Source: Myxosarcina sp. GA_180221_E-2-1-MAG-40_15 (GTDB lineage: Bacteria > Cyanobacteriota > Cyanobacteriia > Cyanobacteriales > Xenococcaceae). From it: a stretch of DNA of 64,000 bases. The position numbers were made by a program, and so were the translations under genes. The stretch is from contig JAIMKV010000008.1 in the NCBI GenBank assembly GCA_020692205.1, positions 39,428 to 103,427 on the forward strand, written 5' to 3'. The notes beneath the pieces were generated by a model. That model made no database searches, was not told the origin of the DNA, and was given only the letters and a program-made list of their open reading frames with translations. Every line of letters begins with the position of its first letter. Position 1 is the first letter of the stretch. Positions 1 to 7,060 of the stretch are shown piece after piece.

Positions 1-142
1 AACTAACATCTTTATTAAAATCTTTCGCATTCAGATGGATTCTTGGAGTCGCTTCTCCCTCAATTACCGTCATTTTACCTACAAAAACCCCGTTACCCCT
101 GCTAGCTTTGGCATGCAGAATTACTGTTCCACCGTCGAAGAT
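1..142 (-). other. Possible edge-truncated or decayed coding fragment
   Basis: On the minus strand an open frame runs from just after an in-frame TAA (complement of 143-145) off the left edge of the window. Its 47 visible codons read like real protein: Gly-Thr-Val-Ile-Leu-His near the start, then Gly-Lys-Met-Thr-Val-Ile-Glu-Gly. The only ATG lies at 73-71, so about 23 plausible codons before it have no start. Either the gene starts at that ATG or this is the remains of an older gene. I do not recognise the family. Confidence is low because only 142 bases are visible. Confidence 0.25.
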
Positions 143-168
143 TTATTGAAAGTTTCAGGTGTCTGAAC

Positions 169-840
169 TTACAAATCTGCCCATTTACGGAGTAGGTTAG
201 CAATACTTTTAGAAACCAGATCGAACTCGGGGACTTTTCCTGACTTAGCGAAGATGGCACGACGAGCGGTTTCCAAATCAAACAGAATTTCGCGATCGCC
301 CGCGTCACGTATAATACTTTGTACCCAACCTACCACAACTAATCTCGTTCCTTTAGTGACTGGATTGACACGATGCAGAGTAGTGGAAGGATAAACAATC
401 GCCGAACCAGCCTCTAATTTATAGCTTTGTTCTGACTGTACTCCTTCAATAACTAGTTCTCCGCCTTCGTAGTCTTGAGGTGAATTGAGAAATAGAGTCA
501 AAGAAAGATCAGAACGGCATAAACCAGAACTACTGCCCATTAGGGCATTATCAACATGGGTATCATAAGACATTCCTCGCTCATATCGGCTAAATAGTAA
601 TGAATGAATGAGCTTGGGGCGAATAGCTGACTGAAATAAGGCGTTGGTATTAATAGCAGTGCGAACCTTGGTTTTTAACTCCTTCTGAGATGCTCCTGCC
701 TTTAACTGCTGGTTGTTCTTAACTAACTTAGCGTGCCATCCTGCGGTAAGTTTACCATCAACAAATTCAGCCTGTTCTAAAACTTGCGTGATATTTGCTA
801 ACTCATCGGGAGAAAGTAGGTGATCGATTGAGAAAATCAT
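169..840 (-). CDS. PKHD-type Fe(II)/2-oxoglutarate dioxygenase
   Basis: This 223-residue protein matches the YbiX/PiuC family of 2-oxoglutarate- and Fe(II)-dependent hydroxylases in length and layout. The iron-binding facial triad is visible as His95-x-Asp97 (in SYDTHVDN) and His156 (in STTLHRVNP). Arg166, ten residues after the distal His, is the expected 2-oxoglutarate carboxylate ligand. The double-stranded beta-helix core spans roughly residues 75-180 and a helical tail follows. The protein should be cytoplasmic, as no signal peptide is seen. Family members are often iron-regulated and found near siderophore or TonB genes, but no such neighbour is visible here. The substrate is unknown. 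Confidence 0.88.
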   Translation of the reverse strand: MIFSIDHLLSPDELANITQVLEQAEFVDGKLTAGWHAKLVKNNQQLKAGASQKELKTKVRTAINTNALFQSAIRPKLIHSLLFSRYERGMSYDTHVDNALMGSSSGLCRSDLSLTLFLNSPQDYEGGELVIEGVQSEQSYKLEAGSAIVYPSTTLHRVNPVTKGTRLVVVGWVQSIIRDAGDREILFDLETARRAIFAKSGKVPEFDLVSKSIANLLRKWADL

Positions 841-920
841 AAATTGGTGGAACGGTTCAAATTAAAGTTATTTGATGGAGTTGGTTAGTTGCTATTTCTC
901 TTGCCGCGACATTTATTGGT

Positions 921-2174
921 TCAAGCTATAACTTGCTCAATAATTTTGGCTGCTTTGGTTACACCTCCAGCTTGTTCAATTTCGGCTTTAAGTCTCAAAG
1001 CATTTTGTCGGTATTCGGGTTGAGTTAAAACCTGATAAATAGCTGTTTTCAGAGTGTCTACGGTGCAATGATTCAAGTCAATTACTTCTCCTGTTTTTGT
1101 CCAAGCTATGCGTTTAGCTACGGCTGGCTGATCGTTGGTTATGGGAATAGCGATCATTGGCACAGCGTTACTCAAAGATTCTAAAGTCGTATTCATTCCC
1201 CCATGAGTTATACACAGTTTAGCCCGCTCAAGTAAAGCCAACTGAGGCGCTGCTTTAACCACAATCGGTGAACCAGGAACATAGCCTAATTCCTCTGGTT
1301 CAGTTGCGCCTCCTAAGGAAATAACTAACTGAGCGTCTAAACCCAAACAGGCATAAGCAATTTGAATAAAAACCCCAAGTATTTTATTTTGAACTGTACC
1401 TAGTGAAGCGTAAATTAAAGGTTGATCAGTTAACTTGTCCCAGGGGAAAGGTATCTCGGTACGAGCAATGTCATTAATCAATGGCCCAACAAAATGAAAG
1501 TAGTCTGGTAATTCTTGGCGAGGAAACTCAAGGCTTGGTGGTTGCTGGCTGATAATCGCTCTTGTTGACCAAAGATCAAGTTGCTCTTGACTAGATAAAG
1601 CTTTCAAACCCCATTTCTCTCGATACTGATTAACGATTAGCTGGATTGGTATACCTGCCAGTTTTAGTAAATTAGTCCCAAGCTGGTTACGGAGTTGTCC
1701 CAACCATGAAGGATCGTAATTCCAGCCTGTCAAAGAAGGGGGAACAGTAGATTCAGAATTTAACAATAAAGCGTTGCAGATAGTGATAAACGGTAAGTTT
1801 AAATATTCAGCGATCGTCGAACCTTCAAATAAAACCTGATCGATTAACAAAACTTCAATACCTACTTGTTTACAGGCTTGCGGAACTTCTTGTAAAACTA
1901 CTTCCGTTCCTTGACGAAACAGATCGATAGTGTAAAGCAGCGCGAGGATGCCATCTAATTTACCTAAGCGCTCTTGCGATCGCTTGGCACTGCCCAAAGG
2001 AAACTTATTTACCCCGACAGGATAAAAATTTAACTTAGCAGCGATCGCATAAGATTCAACATCAGGTAATCCAAACAAGGTAACTTGATGTCCTCGCCGT
2101 TGCAGTTCATAACCCAAGGCACTCATTGGATTAAGATGTCCTGTACCTGGAGGACAAAGGATCCCAAATTTCAT
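921..2174 (-). CDS. MGT/UGT-family glycosyltransferase (GT1, GT-B fold)
   Basis: This 417-residue protein has the two-lobed GT-B layout of UDP-glucuronosyl/UDP-glucosyltransferases. The N-terminal lobe opens with GILCPPGTGHLNPM followed by LGYELQRRGHQVTLFG, the usual acceptor-side Rossmann start. The C-terminal lobe has the nucleotide-sugar signature HGGMNTTLESLSNAVPM, then PITNDQPAVAKR. It should glycosylate a small lipophilic acceptor in the cytoplasm; in cyanobacteria relatives are often called zeaxanthin glucosyltransferase-like. No carotenoid gene lies nearby, so the acceptor stays open. The gene is complete and lies 80 bases downstream of the dioxygenase gene's start, same strand. Confidence 0.85.
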   Translation of the reverse strand: MKFGILCPPGTGHLNPMSALGYELQRRGHQVTLFGLPDVESYAIAAKLNFYPVGVNKFPLGSAKRSQERLGKLDGILALLYTIDLFRQGTEVVLQEVPQACKQVGIEVLLIDQVLFEGSTIAEYLNLPFITICNALLLNSESTVPPSLTGWNYDPSWLGQLRNQLGTNLLKLAGIPIQLIVNQYREKWGLKALSSQEQLDLWSTRAIISQQPPSLEFPRQELPDYFHFVGPLINDIARTEIPFPWDKLTDQPLIYASLGTVQNKILGVFIQIAYACLGLDAQLVISLGGATEPEELGYVPGSPIVVKAAPQLALLERAKLCITHGGMNTTLESLSNAVPMIAIPITNDQPAVAKRIAWTKTGEVIDLNHCTVDTLKTAIYQVLTQPEYRQNALRLKAEIEQAGGVTKAAKIIEQVIA

Positions 2175-2232
2175 AAGTCAAGCGTTAAAAGAGATAACTA
2201 GTTAAATTATCTCTTAGACACCTGATTAATAC

Positions 2233-3057
2233 CTACTTACTCAACTCAATCTGAGAAACCAAACCATAAACTTCTGAAGGGTCTTTTACAGGTGCTGGTG
2301 GTGGTTCAATAGACGGCCAGGCGGTTTTTAATTCAGCCATGCTGTCGGTAATAGTTTGATGACCTTCGGGATCTGTTTGACTCTTTTGCTCGGCAATTGT
2401 TTGATACAGTTCATCGGCGTAAAGGACAAAACCTCTAGAATCCTGATATTCAACTACTTCCACAAATTGGTTGTTAGCGATCGCTGCTTCATATTCTGTT
2501 GCCGCAGTTTTGAGCATTTCTACAATTACATCCATCGTGAATTCGGGTGAGTTGCGTTGTGATTCAGGAATAGCTGCGATCGCTTGGTCGATTGAGGCTA
2601 AAGACTCATCAAATAAAGTTTGCATTTGTGGAGAATCTGGCGCGGATACTGCCAGATCGTGTAGCTGATTTAAGGTTGGCTTAAAGTCTTGCACTCCCTT
2701 TTGTGGTAGCACTGGTTCAATACCACTATAAAGTTCCTCGACAGGATGTCCGATATGAGGTTCTGCCTGTTCGTAATTTTTTAGCTCAATCAGTTCTTGT
2801 GCAGCAATTAAATGACCTTTCATTAAGCCAAGAGTAGTCATGTAGTCTACATCAGGGTTACTAGCGGAAGTGCCGCCTTCACCGCCTTCACCGCCTTCAC
2901 CGCCCTCAGCCCCCTGAGCTATCAATAAGTAGTCAGCAGTAGGATTATCGACCATTTCATCTGCTTCGTGAGCGTTTGTGGATAAAGTTTGAGTTCCCAC
3001 TGTAGTTGCCAAACCAAAGGCTAAAAATAATTCTATAGTTTTAATTCGAGTAGACAT
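2233..3057 (-). CDS. Secreted protein of unknown function with Gly-Gly-Glu tract
   Basis: I chose the ATG at 3057 (274 residues) rather than the upstream one at 3129, because it puts a typical signal peptide at the N-terminus: basic MSTRIK, then a hydrophobic stretch to about residue 24. The first 24 codons of the longer frame are AT-rich and unlike a leader. After the signal come an acidic stretch and a GAEGGEGGEGGEGG tract, then a helical domain of about 200 residues rich in Glu and Gln, beginning MKGHLIAAQELIELKNYEQA and holding a His-rich EPHIGHP. No family is recognised. It probably resides in the periplasm. It lies next to and on the same strand as the multicopper oxidase, so a role around metal handling is possible but unproven. 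Confidence 0.7.
   Translation of the reverse strand: MSTRIKTIELFLAFGLATTVGTQTLSTNAHEADEMVDNPTADYLLIAQGAEGGEGGEGGEGGTSASNPDVDYMTTLGLMKGHLIAAQELIELKNYEQAEPHIGHPVEELYSGIEPVLPQKGVQDFKPTLNQLHDLAVSAPDSPQMQTLFDESLASIDQAIAAIPESQRNSPEFTMDVIVEMLKTAATEYEAAIANNQFVEVVEYQDSRGFVLYADELYQTIAEQKSQTDPEGHQTITDSMAELKTAWPSIEPPPAPVKDPSEVYGLVSQIELSK
2871..2909 (-). repeat. Nine-base tandem repeat coding the Gly-Gly-Glu tract
   Basis: On the plus strand the unit ACCGCCTTC is repeated about four times, the first and last copies imperfect (GCCGCCTTC and ACCGCCCTC). Read on the minus strand it gives repeated Gly-Gly-Glu within the secreted protein. Because the unit is a multiple of three, slippage would change tract length without breaking the frame. 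Confidence 0.8.
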
Positions 3058-3171
3058 GAAATTATTATTGATATTTATACTTAATTTGTTCTGAAGTAGT
3101 ACTGTACTAGTGTTGAGAATTAAAGTCAATAATTTTAAAAATCAATAATTTTTATTGGGAGTTGAACCAAA

Positions 3172-4173
3172 TTATACTGCTTCGGAAATCACATCGAAGT
3201 ATCCCATGCAGCCATGTTCGGCAATATAGTCTTGATGGGGATGAAACATATATTTACCTGGATATTTATAGGCAAACTCTAAAATATGGCGTTCAGCAGT
3301 CCCCATGGTAATTACATCGCTTTCCTCATTAGGTTCTAGGCTACGACCAGTACGATATACCTGGAACATATTGGCATGAATATGAAAAGTAACGGCGGGA
3401 TCGAACTCAATCATATTGAGTATATAAAGGCGGATTAATTGATTTTGATAAATTGGAATTGGATAATCACGATAATAGTTAGGGATTCCATTAAAAGCAT
3501 ACAGTTCATTCACACCGTCACTATCGAGGTCGTAAGCACCCATCACCATCACCATTTCATCTGCATCAGGGCGACCTTCAGGGGGATCGACAATGAACAA
3601 GCCATATAGTCCCTTGCCTACATGACGGGTTATAGGCGCAACATGACAATGATAAGGATGAACGCCATAGGGTTCGGCATCAAACTCATAGACAGCTGTC
3701 TTATCTCGACGTATCGAGGTCATTCCGTCCATCTCGGCAGGATGCGTACCGTGGAAGTGCAGACTATGGGAATGCCCGTCTTGATTATGAAAGATAATCC
3801 GCACGCGATCGCCTTCGGTGGCTCTTAGGGTTGGGGCGGGGACGCGATCGTTCAAATTCCAGCTAACAAAAGTAATCGCGCTATTTAGCTGTATAGGTGT
3901 ACTATGAGCATACACTTCAAACTCCCTTACGGTCTGCCCGTTTTCTTCTTTGAGAGTACCGTAGTCAAAATCTCTTAGAACCAACATCGGATTGAAGCTT
4001 AAATCAAGATAATTGTCTGTTTTTGGTATGGGAGGAATTTTAACCGAATTGGCAGCCTGAGCTTTGCCAGCATTGAGCTTGAGTGCAGCAGCAGAAATAC
4101 CGCCCGCCAGTAATCCCCATTGGATAAACTGACGGCGAGTCTTCAATCGGTCTAGGTGAAATAGGTCTGACAT
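3172..4173 (-). CDS. Two-domain multicopper oxidase (small-laccase type), Tat-exported
   Basis: This 333-residue protein starts with a Tat signal (TRRQFIQWG at 12-20, hydrophobic run, AQA before residue 41). Two cupredoxin domains follow (about 60-200 and 205-333). All four His-x-His pairs for a trinuclear copper centre are present: H139-F-H141, H175-C-H177, H264-I-H266 and H311-P-H313. The type 1 site has Cys176 and His184 in domain 1, with Leu189 near the position of the axial Met, which in this superfamily goes with a high redox potential. Two-domain oxidases act as trimers with the trinuclear site between subunits. Phenolic, metal-ion or pigment oxidation in the periplasm is likely. The secreted unknown protein lies downstream, 114 bases from its chosen ATG. 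Confidence 0.88.
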   Translation of the reverse strand: MSDLFHLDRLKTRRQFIQWGLLAGGISAAALKLNAGKAQAANSVKIPPIPKTDNYLDLSFNPMLVLRDFDYGTLKEENGQTVREFEVYAHSTPIQLNSAITFVSWNLNDRVPAPTLRATEGDRVRIIFHNQDGHSHSLHFHGTHPAEMDGMTSIRRDKTAVYEFDAEPYGVHPYHCHVAPITRHVGKGLYGLFIVDPPEGRPDADEMVMVMGAYDLDSDGVNELYAFNGIPNYYRDYPIPIYQNQLIRLYILNMIEFDPAVTFHIHANMFQVYRTGRSLEPNEESDVITMGTAERHILEFAYKYPGKYMFHPHQDYIAEHGCMGYFDVISEAV

Positions 4174-4444
4174 ATAAATTAAAAAGATTTAGAAAATAAG
4201 CAATAATATTTACAATCTAAATAAAATAATTGCATATTATTACCAATAATCAACTGATTAATTTTTTAAGAAGCAATAAGATCTCAGAAAATAATTATCT
4301 TTTAAGTTTTTCATCCTGCATTTAAAGCTGCCTCATCCTTTTGAAGATTTCCGTATATTTTCTATTAGACTAATTACTATATTGAGAGTAAATTAGATTC
4401 GACTCAGGCAAAGCGTTACTAGTTTCTTGGAGCGATAAATCACA
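4174..4444. promoter_or_regulatory. Divergent intergenic region between multicopper oxidase and mreB
   Basis: This 271-base AT-rich stretch must hold the promoters of the minus-strand oxidase and plus-strand mreB. The only clear element is a GGAG ribosome-binding site at 4429-4432, twelve bases before the mreB GTG. I see no strong -35/-10 pair that I could defend. Confidence 0.4.
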
Positions 4445-5482
4445 GTGGGTTTTCTAAATCGTTTTAATCTTTCGCGGGACATGGGAATAGATCTAGGTAC
4501 TGCTAATACTTTGGTATACATATCTGGTAAAGGAATTGTCTTGGAAGAACCTTCTGTCATAGCGATTGACCGTAAAACAGAAACTCCAAGAGCATTCGGT
4601 AAAGAGGCAAAATTATTATTAGGACGCGCTCCTGAAAATATTGAAGCCCTGCGCCCACTTAAAGACGGTGTAATTGCTGATTTTGATGCTACAGAAGCAA
4701 TGATCCATGAATTTGTGAAGCGGGCTTTTGAAGGCAATCCCTTGGTTCATCCCCGCATGGTAATTGGCATTCCTAGTGGAGTGACCAAATTAGAACGTCG
4801 GGCGGTAATTGAAGCAGCTTCTAATGCAGGAGCGAGGGAAGTAGACTTGATTGAAGAACCTTTAGCAGCAGCTATTGGTGCTGGTTTGCCGATTACCGAA
4901 CCGACAGGCAACATGATTGTCGATATTGGGGGAGGGACAACAGAAGTTGCTGTAATTAGCTCTCAAGGCAAAGTAATCAGCGAATCAATTCGGATTGCCG
5001 GGGATGAATTAACTGAAGCAATTGCTAATCACATCAAAAAACAGCATAAGCTGGCGATTGGCGAAAATACTGCGGAAAATATTAAATTTACCCTGGGTTC
5101 GGCTTATCCAGTTGATCAGAATGAACGCACCCTAGAAGTAAGAGGCTTACATTTACTATCGGGATTACCCCGCACGATTGAGGTTAGCGAAACGGAAATT
5201 CGTGAATGTCTTCAAGAATCAGTCAGAAACATCATTGACACGATTAAACGTACCTTAGAGCAAACTCCCCCAGATTTAGCTGCGGATATTATTGACCGTG
5301 GCATCATGTTAGCAGGAGGTGGAGCAATGTTACGCGGACTAGATGTCGCGATTAGTCACGAAACAGGAATTGTGACTCATATTGCTGCTGAACCATTGAA
5401 ATGTGTGGTTTTGGGTACAGGCAGAGTACTAGAAGACAAAACTTTGGATCGGGTATTTAGCGATCGCTCTACTCTATATTAA
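4445..5482 (+). CDS. mreB: Rod shape-determining actin homologue MreB
   Basis: MreB polymerises under the inner membrane and guides the peptidoglycan elongation machinery. The 345-residue protein has the full actin-fold ATPase signature: phosphate-1 motif DLGTANT at 16-22, phosphate-2 motif VDIGGGTTEV at 159-168, and the adenosine motif LAGGGAMLRGLD near 289-300. An amphipathic N-terminal stretch (GFLNRFNLSR) fits membrane binding. The start is GTG at 4445: an in-frame TAA at 4436-4438 rules out anything earlier, and the next ATG (codon 13) would remove the amphipathic stretch. It is followed after 19 bases by mreC. Confidence 0.97.
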   Translation: MGFLNRFNLSRDMGIDLGTANTLVYISGKGIVLEEPSVIAIDRKTETPRAFGKEAKLLLGRAPENIEALRPLKDGVIADFDATEAMIHEFVKRAFEGNPLVHPRMVIGIPSGVTKLERRAVIEAASNAGAREVDLIEEPLAAAIGAGLPITEPTGNMIVDIGGGTTEVAVISSQGKVISESIRIAGDELTEAIANHIKKQHKLAIGENTAENIKFTLGSAYPVDQNERTLEVRGLHLLSGLPRTIEVSETEIRECLQESVRNIIDTIKRTLEQTPPDLAADIIDRGIMLAGGGAMLRGLDVAISHETGIVTHIAAEPLKCVVLGTGRVLEDKTLDRVFSDRSTLY

Positions 5483-5501
5483 CTTAGATAAGACGTACAA
5501 C

Positions 5502-6248
5502 ATGAGTCGTTGGTGGGATAGATATGGTTTTCGCACAATACTGATCGTAGTCGCATTGATTATCGCTTTGTGGGTCAAACAAACTCAGGCTGCATTTCTA
5601 TCTGAGGCTTACTCTTTTGTAGTAAGTCCGTTTCAGTCTCAAAAACAGCTTGCTATAGAGGATAGACTCACTAACGCTCGAATTTTGGAGTTAGAGCAGC
5701 GTTTGACCGAATTAAATCGGCAAAATCAGCAGTTAAAGCAATTATTAAATTATGCTGATGCCCAAACAGTGAAAACTATTGCTACGCCTGTAATTCAACG
5801 TAGTCGCGATCGCTGGTGGAATCGAGTTACTTTGGGCAAAGGTAGCCAAGACGGGATTAACCCAGGATACATTGTTATGGGCATTGGGGGTTTGGCTGGG
5901 CGAGTTACTCACGTCACGCCCCACACCAGCCAGGTATTACTGATTAGCGATAATACCAGCCGAGTTGGTGCAGTTTTAAGTCGTAACCGTCAGCTAGGAT
6001 ATATTAAGGGGAAAGGTTCATCTATGGTGGTGATGCACTTTTTCGAGCAGGTAACAGATATCAAGTCAGGTGATCAGGTTGCTACTTCCAGTCTTAGTAA
6101 ACTATATCCTCCTGGTTTACCTATTGGTCAAGTCAAATCTACTAAGCAACAGAAAGATAACGCTTTAGAAGTAGAGGTTGAGTTGACTGCACCAATTGAT
6201 ATTTTAGAATGGGTGGTGGTGCAGTCTTTTGAACCAAGGTTAAATTAG
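5502..6248 (+). CDS. mreC: Rod shape-determining protein MreC
   Basis: MreC is a bitopic inner-membrane protein whose periplasmic part links MreB filaments to the cell-wall synthases. The 248-residue sequence shows a short cytoplasmic start (MSRWWDRYGFR), one membrane segment at about 12-29, a coiled coil at about 48-85 (ELEQRLTELNRQNQQLKQLL) and the paired beta-barrel region that follows, with GYIVMGIGGLAGRV and GLPIGQV. It lies 19 bases after mreB, so co-transcription is expected. The stop codon overlaps the first copy of a heptamer tandem repeat. Confidence 0.95.
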   Translation: MSRWWDRYGFRTILIVVALIIALWVKQTQAAFLSEAYSFVVSPFQSQKQLAIEDRLTNARILELEQRLTELNRQNQQLKQLLNYADAQTVKTIATPVIQRSRDRWWNRVTLGKGSQDGINPGYIVMGIGGLAGRVTHVTPHTSQVLLISDNTSRVGAVLSRNRQLGYIKGKGSSMVVMHFFEQVTDIKSGDQVATSSLSKLYPPGLPIGQVKSTKQQKDNALEVEVELTAPIDILEWVVVQSFEPRLN

Positions 6249-6309
6249 AAGTCAGAAGTCAGAAGTCAAAAGTCAGAAGTCAAAAGTCAAAAGTCAAAAG
6301 TCAGAAGTC
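6247..6309 (+). repeat. Heptamer tandem repeat (STRR type), nine copies
   Basis: Nine consecutive seven-base units, five AGAAGTC and four AAAAGTC, run without interruption between mreC and mreD. A partial tenth follows at 6310-6314. This is the short tandemly repeated repetitive sequence type described in cyanobacteria. It lies inside what should be the mreBCD operon and separates mreC from mreD by 143 bases. Confidence 0.95.
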
Positions 6310-6391
6310 AGAAGGTTAATCGCTACTTGTCATAGCTAGGATTATTTATCTAATTTCTAGTTGGAACAACTATTAGTAAAACGTTTAAATA

Positions 6392-6946
6392 ATGCCACGT
6401 AAAAATCAGACATCTATTGATATTTTAAAAGTAGTTAATATCTTAGTTATTTTTGCTTCTGTGGTTGTATGCTCAATTTTGATGCTCGTTAATATTCCTG
6501 GAATTGAATTGTTAGAAACTAATCCTAATTGGTTATTAATTTGGGTAGTTGCTTGGAGTATTAAACGAACTGTTTGGCAAGGCGCGATCGCTGGATTGAT
6601 TATCAGTTGGATTTATGATGGTATAACTATTAGCTCCCCTTCTCATGCACTTAGTTTTATTTTAATTGGGGTACTTACCTCCAGTTTGCAAAAGCAAAAA
6701 TATATTGGCGAGGACTTTATTTCAGTGGCTTTTATCGTGTTTTTTATGACCGTTTTGGCGGAAGCGGTTTTTGCTTGGCAATATGCTATGCATTACTTAA
6801 TTAACATCTCAGAAGTTGTGCAAAAATACCAGCAAACTGTCTTTATTTCGGCAATTATTACCAGCCTTTGGAGTCCCGCTTTTTATTATCCTTTTAATCT
6901 GTGGAATGAAAAAGTAAAATTGCAGACTAAAGTAATTAATGAATAG
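6392..6946 (+). CDS. mreD: Rod shape-determining protein MreD
   Basis: MreD is a small polytopic membrane protein that completes the Mre complex. This 184-residue sequence is strongly hydrophobic, with about five membrane segments (near 13-35, 45-55, 62-80, 87-115 and 145-165). It contains the family-typical LLIWVVAWSIKRTVWQG followed by a Gly-rich helix. Sequence conservation in MreD is low, so the call rests on hydropathy, length and position after mreC. The heptamer repeat upstream may alter coupling to mreBC. Confidence 0.85.
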   Translation: MPRKNQTSIDILKVVNILVIFASVVVCSILMLVNIPGIELLETNPNWLLIWVVAWSIKRTVWQGAIAGLIISWIYDGITISSPSHALSFILIGVLTSSLQKQKYIGEDFISVAFIVFFMTVLAEAVFAWQYAMHYLINISEVVQKYQQTVFISAIITSLWSPAFYYPFNLWNEKVKLQTKVINE

Positions 6947-6962
6947 CTAATGATTGTTTTTT

Positions 6963-6975
6963 GAGCTATTAGCTC
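6963..6975 (+). terminator. Weak hairpin after mreD
   Basis: GAGCT-ATT-AGCTC forms a five-base-pair stem 17 bases after the mreD stop, followed by TTTCCTTTTC. It is a weak candidate for Rho-independent termination of the mre operon, since the stem is short and the T tract is interrupted. Confidence 0.4.
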
Positions 6976-7060
6976 TTTCCTTTTCGCTTTACTCAAACTT
7001 TAAATGCTCTATTTCAACAGGATTTAATATAATGCACAGGGTATTTATCTAACGAACATA

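Noticed and set aside
3172..4173. Copper nitrite reductase (NirK) as alternative identity
   Set aside because: NirK has a single catalytic type 2 copper and an axial Met at the type 1 site. Here four His-x-His pairs and a Leu at the axial position point to a laccase-type trinuclear centre.
6247..6309. CRISPR array
   Set aside because: The units are seven bases long with no spacers; this is a tandem repeat, not repeat-spacer alternation. No cas genes are visible in the window.
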